From the NCBI GenBank assembly GCA_023457035.1, contig JAEWNN010000047.1, positions 1-31,736 on the forward strand: a DNA stretch of 31,736 bases, given 5' to 3'. Shown here piece by piece: positions 26,298 to 31,736 of the stretch (position 1 is its first letter; each line of letters begins with the position of its first letter). Source of the DNA: Verrucomicrobiota bacterium. Lineage in GTDB: Bacteria > Verrucomicrobiota > Verrucomicrobiia > Opitutales > Opitutaceae. The position numbers and the translations under genes were made by a program. Below the pieces are notes generated by a model. It saw only the letters and a program-made list of their open reading frames with translations, had not been told where the DNA came from and searched no databases.

Positions 26298-26383
26298 GTA
26301 GGTCTGGTCTCCGGCCGGCCCCCTTCGGCACCGCCCGTCCGCTGCGACTCGCGCCCCCGCGGCCGGTCAAAGACCGGTCCTAC
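26298..26383. repeat. Inverted pair of GTAGG-CCGGTCT-type repeats
   Basis: The plus strand at 26298-26320 reads GTAGGTCTGGTCTCC followed by GGCCGGCC. The minus strand at 26383-26361 reads GTAGGACCGGTCTTTG followed by ACCGGCC. Most aligned positions match. Each unit is itself partly palindromic (CCGGTC/GACCGG). The pair fills the gap between the convergent alpha-galactosidase and MFS genes, and the TAG stop of the MFS gene lies inside the second copy. Confidence 0.55.
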
Positions 26384-27753
26384 CTAGCGGCCGGCCCGGA
26401 CACCGTCGACGCCCGCAAGCCCCGCCGCGCGAGCACGCCGCACATCGGCCACGCACACACCGCCATGAACGCCGCGCTGCCCCACAACACGCCGTTGAGC
26501 GGCACCCCGGCATCGTGTGCCCAGCCGAACACCATCGGCGACAGCGCCGTGCACACCACGCCCACCGCTCCGCTCAACCCGCGGATCAGCCCGAAACGTT
26601 GCACGCCGAAGAGCTCCGTCCACGCCGTCGTCATCACCCCGCTCGAGGCCCCGAAGCCCACCCCGAGCAGCGCGAAGAACACGTAGGCGAACACCGGCGA
26701 CTCCAGCGTGAGGCAACCCAGGCCGGCGCCGAACAGCGTCGTCGGCAGGGCCAACAGCCGCAGCGAGCCAACGCGATCCGCCCACGCGCCCGCCGAGATC
26801 GAGAAGAGCGCACGCACGACCGCGAACACGATGAAGCCCGTCGGCATCACCGCCGCGTTCCAGCCGCGCGCCTCGGCGATCATGCCTTGGAAAAAGATGA
26901 TTCCCGTGCCCACGAACGGCACCGGCGCCGTGACGACCAGCATCGCCCAGAACCGCCAGTCGCGCACCACCTCCCAGAACTCCGCCGCCGTCGCCGCGCG
27001 CCCGCCTTCCGGCGCCTGCGCGACGCCATGCACCGCCCGTCGCCGCGCCAGCAACGCCGTGGCCGCCGGCGCCAGCACCAGCGCGCACACCGCTGCCACC
27101 GCGATCCACGCCCACCGCCAGCCGAGCGCATGGAGGAGCAGCGTCGCACCGATCGGCAGCATCGCCTCGCCCAGCGGGAACCCGGTCACCGCCAGGCTCA
27201 CGGCCTTGCCGCGGTTGTGCTCGAACCAGCGCGCCGCACGCGTCAGCCCCACGTTCACGCACATCCCCTGACCGAAGAAGCGCAGGAGAAACATCGCCGC
27301 CGCCAGCCACCACAGGTTGGACACCGCCGCCGCCACCAGGCAGGCCGCCGTGAGCCCGCCGAAAGTCACCAGCCCCGCCCGGCCCGAAGGTGCACTATCG
27401 AGCCAGCGACCCGACAGCGGCAGCAATGCCCCGGCCGCCAGCGTCGCCAGCCCGTACACCAGGCCGAGCGTGCCCGCGGAGAGCCCGAGCGCCGCGCCCC
27501 AGTACGGACTGAACAGCGACAGGAAGAACGTCTGCCCGAAGCTCGAGGTGAAGATGAAGAGCGTGCAGTACGCGATCTCCACCCGCCTCGCCTTGAGCAG
27601 TTCCCAGTAGCCCTCGCCCGTCGCATCGCGCGGCCACGCCATCGCCCCGGCCTTCTCCCAGAAACCGCCCAGTAGCCGCAGCGAGTCGGCCGACCACTCG
27701 TCGACCTGTTCGGCGGCCTCCTCCCAGCTCTCGGGTTCAAGCGGCTCGGCCAT
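26380..27753 (-). CDS. MFS transporter with cytoplasmic N-terminal extension
   Basis: 457 residues and about 12 transmembrane helices. A charged N-terminal extension of ~58 residues (MAEPLEPESWEEAAEQVDEW...) precedes helix 1 at RVEIAYCTLFIFTSSFGQTF. The helix 2-3 region contains GLVYGLATLAAGALLPLSGRWLD-like sequence, corresponding to MFS motif A, and the second half has SAGAWADRVGSLR at the equivalent place. No substrate can be assigned; it is vaguely like monocarboxylate or oxalate/formate-type MFS proteins. It follows the small cysteine-rich gene by 75 bases on the same strand, so it may be the last gene of the hgc transcript. The TAG stop is supplied by a repeat copy. An internal ATG (M38, MAWPRDATGEG) is an alternative start. 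Confidence 0.88.
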   Translation of the reverse strand: MAEPLEPESWEEAAEQVDEWSADSLRLLGGFWEKAGAMAWPRDATGEGYWELLKARRVEIAYCTLFIFTSSFGQTFFLSLFSPYWGAALGLSAGTLGLVYGLATLAAGALLPLSGRWLDSAPSGRAGLVTFGGLTAACLVAAAVSNLWWLAAAMFLLRFFGQGMCVNVGLTRAARWFEHNRGKAVSLAVTGFPLGEAMLPIGATLLLHALGWRWAWIAVAAVCALVLAPAATALLARRRAVHGVAQAPEGGRAATAAEFWEVVRDWRFWAMLVVTAPVPFVGTGIIFFQGMIAEARGWNAAVMPTGFIVFAVVRALFSISAGAWADRVGSLRLLALPTTLFGAGLGCLTLESPVFAYVFFALLGVGFGASSGVMTTAWTELFGVQRFGLIRGLSGAVGVVCTALSPMVFGWAHDAGVPLNGVLWGSAAFMAVCAWPMCGVLARRGLRASTVSGPAAR

Positions 27754-27828
27754 GTCGGCCTACGTTGTCCCTCGCCCGTGCCCATGCGACAAGCCCGTTC
27801 AGCCCAGCCCGCCATCGAGTCGGGAAGA

Positions 27829-28053
27829 TCAACCAGCCGCACAGCAAAGAACAGAACCCGCAGCACAGCACACCGCGGTGGAAGAAGCTCCACCGCAGCG
27901 CACATCGCGGCGCGACGGCCGAGGGTTCAGCAGCGCATTGACGATCTCCAGCTCAGCCGGGCCAGGCGGGCGACTGCTCGCCCCGCTCAACGCCAGACCG
28001 GCGATCAAGCCGCGCCGGAGGGCGCTGCGCCAATTGGTTTGTTCGTTTTCCAT
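27829..28053 (-). CDS. Unrecognised 74-residue cysteine-rich protein downstream of hgcB
   Basis: The ATG at 28053 has a strong ribosome-binding site (AAGGAG, 28064-28059, five bases upstream), unusual in this window, which argues that it is translated. The N-terminal half is polar then mildly hydrophobic (NWRSALRRGLIAGLALSGA) and includes PAELEIVNALLNPRPSRRD. The C-terminal 22 residues are Gly/Ala/Ser with five cysteines: C53 alone, then two vicinal pairs C62-C63 and C70-C71. I recognise no family. Position (41st base after hgcB, same strand) suggests a function with HgcAB, for example a thiol carrier of Hg(II). A RiPP-like precursor (leader plus Cys/Ser/Thr core) is a weaker alternative because no modifying enzyme is nearby. 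Confidence 0.6.
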   Translation of the reverse strand: MENEQTNWRSALRRGLIAGLALSGASSRPPGPAELEIVNALLNPRPSRRDVRCGGASSTAVCCAAGSVLCCAAG

Positions 28054-28093
28054 AATGACTCCTTGAGATTCGTCGGATGGCCGGGGCCCGCGC

Positions 28094-28456
28094 TCAGCAA
28101 CATTCGCCGCCACAGCCGCAACTTCCCTTCTCGGGACCGCCGCAACCGCAGTCCGGCGCCGTGCCGCGGAGCATGCCGTTGATGATCGCCGTGGCGCAGC
28201 CGACCCCGGCCGTGACGGTCAGTGCGCCGGACGCGCAGTTGCGCGCGCAGGCGCCGCATTCCATGCAATGGTCGCGGCGGACGATCTCTGCCCGACGCCG
28301 GCTGTGCGGCGGAGCGCCAAGCGCATCCGCCGGCGCGGCCGGGCGCACGAGCGCGAAGACGTCGTGCGGACATACATCCACGCAGCGCCCGCAGCCGGTG
28401 CAGCGCGAGGCGTCGAGTTCGAGGGAGATGGCCGAGGTGTAGTAGAACAGGCTCAT
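28094..28456 (-). CDS. hgcB: HgcB, ferredoxin of mercury methylation
   Basis: 120-residue 2[4Fe-4S] ferredoxin thought to reduce the corrinoid of HgcA and perhaps hand over Hg(II). The clusters are CTGCGRCVDVCP (C19, C22, C25, C29) and CMECGACARNC (C64, C67, C70, C74); the second is the HgcB signature. The extra conserved Cys is C87 in GVGCATAI, and the C-terminus ends in vicinal C119-C120, both family traits. The tail between them is richer in cysteine than usual (DCGCGGPEKGSCGCGGECC). An insertion (~37-58) separates the clusters. It starts nine bases after hgcA with a GAGGA ribosome-binding site. Ordinary ferredoxins lack this combination, and the hgcA neighbour makes the call firm. Confidence 0.95.
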   Translation of the reverse strand: MSLFYYTSAISLELDASRCTGCGRCVDVCPHDVFALVRPAAPADALGAPPHSRRRAEIVRRDHCMECGACARNCASGALTVTAGVGCATAIINGMLRGTAPDCGCGGPEKGSCGCGGECC

Positions 28457-28465
28457 GGTGTTTCC

Positions 28466-29527
28466 TCAGAACGCGCCGACGATCTGGCAGACCAGCCCCG
28501 CGACTGCCGCCGCGCCGATGAGCGGCAACGCCCTCCTGGATTCGAGGACCGTGCCGGATTGGGAGGTGAAGACGGTGGCGCCGGTGAAGTTGAGCCCCAC
28601 GTACGCCGCGATGGCACCGCCCGCCAACGCCGAACCGGCGATCGCCCAGCCGCCCTGGAACACGGACCAAAATCCGGCGGCGCCGGGCGAAGCGGCGAGG
28701 CCGGCCAGCACCGCCGTCAGCGCCAATCCGACCGTCGCACCCTTGATGGAGAACGACCGCGTCGGCAGCCAGGGGAGCAGCGCCGGCACAAGGAGGCAGG
28801 CGATGATCGCGGCGCCGGCCAGTTGGGCAAGATAGCCGGCGAACGCTCCCGCAAGCTCCGCGTTCACGCCGCGCGAGCGGAGCAGACCCAGCCCAAGCGC
28901 CACCGCCGCCATGACGAGCAGAGGCATGCGGCCGTTGGATATTTCGACCGGGACGAGGACCAGCCGGTCCCAGAGCGAGAAGCTCACGGTTCGCATCGCC
29001 GCGTCCTTCCGCCGTCCGGCCTTCAACCACGCAGGTATGTCGGCGGCGCGCACCGGTCCATAGATCACGGTGAACCCCGTCGCCTCGGCCACGCGATGCG
29101 CCGCCACACCGACCGCGCCGAGTTGCGGCAGGATCAGCCGCCGATGGGAAACGACGCCGGCCAGCCCCGTCGCCTCGATGCGGCGGACGAGTTCCTCGGT
29201 CGAGAACGTGCCCTTGCCCGCCGCGCACCAGACATTCACCCCGTGGGTGTCGAGCACGAGCAGCCAGACATCCATCCCCCGAAGCGCGCGCCGCAGGTGA
29301 TCGAACGAGAGCTTGTAGTTCGCCGTTACGAAGACCGGGGCCTCGACGCCAGGGTTGCCGAGCGAATACAGCCCGACCTCCACCCGGTAGTCCATCCGGC
29401 CGACGTTGAGCCGCACCGAGAGCGCTCCCAACCAATCGGCCAAGGACCACTCGCCGCGGACGTTTCCGCTCCGCGGGCCACAACAACCACCCGCGACGGC
29501 GCCGGCACTGCACGCGCAGGAGCTCAT
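28466..29527 (-). CDS. hgcA: HgcA, corrinoid protein of mercury methylation
   Basis: 353 residues. HgcA is a membrane corrinoid protein that transfers a methyl group to Hg(II), giving methylmercury. The diagnostic cap-helix motif NVWCAAGK is intact at 98-105, with Cys101 expected to ligate the corrinoid cobalt. Around it are PVFVTANYKLSFDHLR, VSHRRLILPQLGAVGVAAH and VIYGPVRAADIP, all typical of HgcA. The C-terminal ~150 residues form the membrane domain with about five helices starting at ~202. The N-terminus has an unusual cysteine cluster (MSSCACSAGAVAGGCCGPRS). The start at 29527 was chosen because it overlaps the marR stop as ATGA, a coupling arrangement; an ATG at 29536 is possible. No truncation is seen, so the protein should be functional. 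Confidence 0.97.
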   Translation of the reverse strand: MSSCACSAGAVAGGCCGPRSGNVRGEWSLADWLGALSVRLNVGRMDYRVEVGLYSLGNPGVEAPVFVTANYKLSFDHLRRALRGMDVWLLVLDTHGVNVWCAAGKGTFSTEELVRRIEATGLAGVVSHRRLILPQLGAVGVAAHRVAEATGFTVIYGPVRAADIPAWLKAGRRKDAAMRTVSFSLWDRLVLVPVEISNGRMPLLVMAAVALGLGLLRSRGVNAELAGAFAGYLAQLAGAAIIACLLVPALLPWLPTRSFSIKGATVGLALTAVLAGLAASPGAAGFWSVFQGGWAIAGSALAGGAIAAYVGLNFTGATVFTSQSGTVLESRRALPLIGAAAVAGLVCQIVGAF

Positions 29528-30021
29528 GAGCGGCATCCCTTCTTCTTGGGCACGCAGGTCCCGGCGCAGGTCTCGAACTCCTCAAACGCCTTCGCAAGGT
29601 AGTCGACCGCGCACACGACGGTCGCCTGCTCCTTTTCCGGGATCATCCCGAAGAGCCGGGCGTACTTCTCGTCGGAGTAGTCGTTGATCTCGGCGACCTT
29701 CGCGCGGCCGGCCTTGGTGAGCGCGATCAACACGGCCCGCCGGTTCTCCGGGTTCTGCTCGCGCGTGACGAGCTTCTCGCCCACCAGGCCGTCGACGGCG
29801 CGGCTGAGCGCGGCCTTGTCGGTCGCCATGGCCTCCTGCAGCTCGCGGAGCGAGACGCCGTCGCGCCCCTCGAGCTCGAGCAGGATGTGGCAGGGCAGGA
29901 AGCCCACGCCGCAGCAGGTGGTGTCGTCGCGCAGGTTGCGGCTGATCTTGCGGACGAGCAGCCGCAACGCGGCGCGGAAGGAGCGGACCTCGGAGGTGGT
30001 GCAGCAGGAGCGCGGTTTCAT
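29524..30021 (-). CDS. Cysteine-rich MarR-family regulator upstream of hgcA
   Basis: 165 residues from the ATG at 30021 (MKPRSCCTTSEVR); a TTG four codons upstream is possible. The winged helix-turn-helix is clear: VSLRELQEAMATDKAALSRA, LVGEKLVTREQNPENRR and AVLIALTKAGRAKVAEI are the MarR recognition helix and wing. It has nine cysteines, including C6-C7, C36-C37 with C44 (TTCCGVGFLPCH), and C152, C156 and C163 in the tail. This arrangement suggests thiol-based sensing of a metal, metalloid or oxidant. The stop overlaps the hgcA start by four bases (ATGA), so the regulator and hgcA are translationally coupled. Autoregulation of the operon is inferred from the dyad just upstream. Confidence 0.9.
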   Translation of the reverse strand: MKPRSCCTTSEVRSFRAALRLLVRKISRNLRDDTTCCGVGFLPCHILLELEGRDGVSLRELQEAMATDKAALSRAVDGLVGEKLVTREQNPENRRAVLIALTKAGRAKVAEINDYSDEKYARLFGMIPEKEQATVVCAVDYLAKAFEEFETCAGTCVPKKKGCRS

Positions 30022-30029
30022 TGCCCGGG

Positions 30030-30065
30030 ACAACTGTTGTATTTCGCAACTTTTATCAAGACCAA
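30030..30065 (-). promoter_or_regulatory. Putative promoter and MarR operator of the marR-hgcAB operon
   Basis: ACAACTGTTGT at 30030-30040 is a perfect palindrome, and GTTG...CAAC at 30036-30050 forms a second, overlapping inverted pair, so GTTG/CAAC half-sites occur three times. On the minus strand TACAAC (30041-30036) could be a -10 box with TTGGTC (30065-30060) as a weak -35 at 18-base spacing. The operator would then cover the -10 box, as expected for repression. Transcription would begin only a few bases before the ATG. Confidence 0.4.
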
Positions 30066-30321
30066 CCTTCTAGCCCTCCCGGCGAGCGGCTCATCGAGCC
30101 TCGCACCTCTGCGCTACCGCTTGCGGGTGGACCCGCTTGCCCTCAAGCGGGTCGTGGACGCGGCCCGCTGAAGGCGTCTTCTCCGGCTGCAGACGCCGTT
30201 CGCCTCGGCTCATGCCCGCGACCGCGTTGGGGGGCAACGCGGTCCACCTCGGTCAAGCGCGGGCACAGCTCCAGAGGCAACCGTCCCCATTGTAGCCGTA
30301 CGCTCCCGTCGCGTTCGGGGT
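30066..30321. other. Non-coding region with two strong hairpins between the CMD-fusion gene and marR
   Basis: No gene is seen. Hairpin 1: GACCCGCTTG (30130-30139) and CAAGCGGGTC (30144-30153), a perfect 10-bp stem with a 4-base loop. Hairpin 2: GACCGCGTTG (30220-30229) and CAACGCGGTC (30235-30244), another perfect 10-bp stem with a 5-base G loop. An outer TGCCCGCG/CGCGGGCA pair (30213-30220, 30258-30265) overlaps the base of hairpin 2 by one position. No T-tracts follow, so simple intrinsic terminators are unlikely. They could be Rho-dependent stop regions, structured leader RNA or intergenic palindromes. Confidence 0.5.
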
Positions 30322-31386
30322 TCAGGAGCAACCGCAGCCGGCCGCCGCGCCGGGGGCCGGAGCGGCGCAGGAGGATCCCGCGCTTTCACCGCCCGGCTGG
30401 GTGAGGCGCTCGGCGAGCTTCAGGATGCTGCGGGCCGGGGCCTCCTTCACCTTCGCGGCGAGGGCGACGGCCTTGGCGATGTCGGCGTGCGAGATGCCGA
30501 CCTTCAGCGCCTCGGCCACATGGTAGCGCAGGCAGGGTTCGCAGTTGGCGCCGATCGCGGCGCCTAGGGCGACGTACTCAGCGGCGATGGGCGAGAAGCC
30601 GGCCACGGGAGCGGCACAGGCGTTGGCGGTGGCAGGAGCTGGGGCAGCGCAGCCGCAGTTGAAGGGCATGTTCATGGAGGTGTCGTGTTCCGTGTTGTTG
30701 CGGCCGGTCGCCTTCGCGCGTCGTGCGCGGGCGGCCGGCCTCACCTCCTTGGACGAGATCGGCGGGGCAAGAGATACGGACTTTGCGGTGACAGGCTCGG
30801 AATTCTTCCGGTCGCAGGCGAGCGTGCCCGTCTCGCTCTGGTAAAACTCGCAGCCGCGCTCCAGCTCCCGCCGCAGCGCCTGGCGTGCGCGGTGCAGCCG
30901 GATCTTCGCGTTGTCCACGCTCACACCGAGGCGCGTGGCGATCTCCTGGCTGGTCAGCCCCTCCAGATCCTTGAGCTCGATCACCGCGCGATGCTCCGGC
31001 GCGAGTCGCGCCACGTATTCGCGCACGCAGGTGCTCATCTCGGTGCGCACGAGCCGGCGCGGCGCCTCGGCTTCTTCGTGCGGCTCGGGGACCGAGTCCG
31101 CGTCACTGTCGGCCTCCGGCTCGGCGGGCGTGAGCGAAACGGTACGCTTCGCCTCGCCGTGCCGCCGGCTGCGCAGGTGGTCGAGGCCGACGCCGCGCGC
31201 GATCCGCAGGATCCACGTGGCAACGTTGGCCTCGCCGCGGAACTCCGGCAGCGCGCGCGTCACCCGCACGAAGACTTCCTGCACCATATCGTCGGCCTCC
31301 GTCTCGCCGACGAGCCGCACGAGAGCGCGTCGCACGCGCTCGCGATGGGCGGTGAACAAGGTGGCGGGATCGAGTGACGGAGGCAT
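30322..31386 (-). CDS. ECF sigma factor continuing in frame into an AhpD/CMD-like CxxC domain
   Basis: One uninterrupted 354-codon frame. Residues ~5-75 are sigma region 2 (ADDMVQEVFVRVTRALPEFR, ANVATWILRIARGVGLDHLR) and ~115-175 region 4 (LAPEHRAVIELKDLEGLTSQ, EIATRLGVSVDNAKIRLHRA). A CEFYQSETGTLACDRK segment with C179 and C191 follows, where this sigma type normally ends. After a basic linker, M238 opens a carboxymuconolactone decarboxylase/AhpD-like domain with C282-E-P-C285 and H289 (NCEPCLRYHVAEALKVGI), flanked by Cys-rich ends (NCGCAAPA; GCGCS). This may be a true fusion or two cotranscribed genes lacking a stop between them, with the second starting at 30675. The Acr3 neighbour suggests an arsenic or redox stress role. 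Confidence 0.82.
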   Translation of the reverse strand: MPPSLDPATLFTAHRERVRRALVRLVGETEADDMVQEVFVRVTRALPEFRGEANVATWILRIARGVGLDHLRSRRHGEAKRTVSLTPAEPEADSDADSVPEPHEEAEAPRRLVRTEMSTCVREYVARLAPEHRAVIELKDLEGLTSQEIATRLGVSVDNAKIRLHRARQALRRELERGCEFYQSETGTLACDRKNSEPVTAKSVSLAPPISSKEVRPAARARRAKATGRNNTEHDTSMNMPFNCGCAAPAPATANACAAPVAGFSPIAAEYVALGAAIGANCEPCLRYHVAEALKVGISHADIAKAVALAAKVKEAPARSILKLAERLTQPGGESAGSSCAAPAPGAAAGCGCS

Positions 31387-31407
31387 CGGATCTCGAGAGT
31401 GTCGGAA

Positions 31408-31435
31408 CGACAGAAGGCAACGAAGAGAACGAAGG
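31408..31435 (-). repeat. TTCGTT...CTTCTGT interspersed repeat, copy 3 (minus strand)
   Basis: On the minus strand it reads CCTTCGTTCTCTTCG then TTGCCTTCTGTCG, one base different from copy 1. It faces copy 4, so the two form an inverted pair in the gap between acr3 and the sigma-factor gene. Confidence 0.75.
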
Positions 31436-31513
31436 GGTGAGTGCTCGATTCTCAGGCTTCGGATGGAAGCTCAACGCCCGCTCCGAGTTGAGGTGGCCCG
31501 TTCACCGGTACGT

Positions 31514-31540
31514 CTTTGTTTCCTTCGTTATCTTCTGTCG
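31514..31540 (+). repeat. TTCGTT...CTTCTGT interspersed repeat, copy 4
   Basis: Reads CTTTGTTTCCTTCG then TTATCTTCTGTCG on the plus strand. With copy 3 it encloses about 78 bases, so a transcript from acr3 into the sigma gene could fold into a long hairpin here. Confidence 0.7.
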
Positions 31541-31556
31541 TCCGGGAAAGGTACGC

Positions 31557-31736
31557 TCATGCGGCCGGTTCGAAGCGCCGCTTGAACCAGAACGCCACGT
31601 GCACGAGGCCGATCAGCGCGGGCACCTCGATCAGCGGGCCGACGACCGCGGCGAAGGCCACGCCGGAGTTGATCCCGAAGACCGCGATGGCCACGGCGAT
31701 CGCGAGCTCGAAGTTGTTGCCCGCCGAGGTGAACGC
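31557..31736 (-). CDS. acr3: Acr3-type arsenite efflux permease, C-terminal end (partial)
   Basis: The last 59 residues and TGA stop of a minus-strand gene that continues beyond the window. The sequence FTSAGNNFELAIAVAIAVFG, INSGVAFAAVVGPLIEVPAL and IGLVHVAFWFKRRFEP matches the final helices of Acr3 (BASS superfamily), which extrudes arsenite As(OH)3 across the cytoplasmic membrane. It lies upstream of the ECF-CMD gene with a 170-base repeat-bearing gap and in the same direction. Further ars genes would be expected just outside the window. Confidence 0.9.
   Translation of the reverse strand, partial: AFTSAGNNFELAIAVAIAVFGINSGVAFAAVVGPLIEVPALIGLVHVAFWFKRRFEPAA

Noticed and set aside
28094..28456. 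HgcB as an ordinary 2[4Fe-4S] ferredoxin
   Set aside because: CMECGAC, the GVGCA cysteine, the vicinal C-terminal CC and the adjacent hgcA together fit HgcB and not a housekeeping ferredoxin.
28466..29527. HgcA as the corrinoid subunit of acetyl-CoA synthase (CdhD/AcsC type)
   Set aside because: The NVWCAAGK cap motif with Cys and the C-terminal membrane domain are specific to HgcA, and no Wood-Ljungdahl genes are nearby.

Overview
The window is a GC-rich bacterial chromosome segment, most likely from a verrucomicrobium of the Opitutaceae type. This is inferred from several things seen together: the C-terminal module of the first protein (a 'DPDGCGLTNLARYAFG'-like stretch followed by a 'YTLESSTDLVTW'-like stretch), several families of short interspersed repeats of the kind seen in these genomes, few Shine-Dalgarno sites, a three-gene b558-type succinate dehydrogenase, and a polysaccharide-degrading flavour (GH27 alpha-galactosidase, CE2-like esterase). 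No rRNA, CRISPR array, insertion sequence or prophage was found.

Layout. 1-8 kb, plus strand: the end of a large secreted protein, a 632-base repeat-bearing gap, a SWIM-SNF2 helicase, a secreted PQQ-type beta-propeller protein, and a PAS protein that looks like a histidine kinase without its catalytic half. 8-12.4 kb, minus strand: sdhC-sdhA-(ORF6N gene)-sdhB, a succinate:quinone oxidoreductase operon with a phage-type ORF6N gene between sdhA and sdhB. 12.5-15.1 kb, minus strand: an adenylate-forming ligase, a Nudix hydrolase and a membrane-anchored LysM protein. 15.2-19.3 kb: tRNA-Pro(UGG), a DUF2235 hydrolase, a TPR-like membrane protein, two tiny membrane proteins and an AEC-family permease. 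19.3-21.7 kb, plus strand: panB-coaC-coaB, a pantothenate/CoA cluster with coaB and coaC as separate genes. 21.8-26.3 kb: a CE2-like esterase, a cupin-GNAT pair, a palindromic repeat pair, and an AraC regulator divergent from a secreted GH27 alpha-galactosidase.

26.4-31.7 kb, minus strand, is the most interesting part. In transcription order it holds the end of an Acr3 arsenite permease, an ECF sigma factor read in frame into an AhpD/CMD-like CxxC domain, a cysteine-rich MarR regulator, hgcA, hgcB, an unrecognised 74-residue protein with vicinal cysteine pairs, and an MFS transporter. HgcA and HgcB are the corrinoid protein and ferredoxin required for mercury methylation, and both carry their diagnostic motifs (NVWCAAGK; CMECGAC plus a terminal CC). 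marR and hgcA overlap by ATGA, hgcB follows nine bases after hgcA, and the 74-residue gene has a strong ribosome-binding site. Almost every product here carries extra cysteines at its ends. This suggests a thiophilic metal or metalloid island linking arsenic export and mercury methylation, with at least one undescribed component.

Many starts were moved downstream from the longest possible start to the methionine that fits the protein family. Functions rest on motif recognition by eye; no database search was run.
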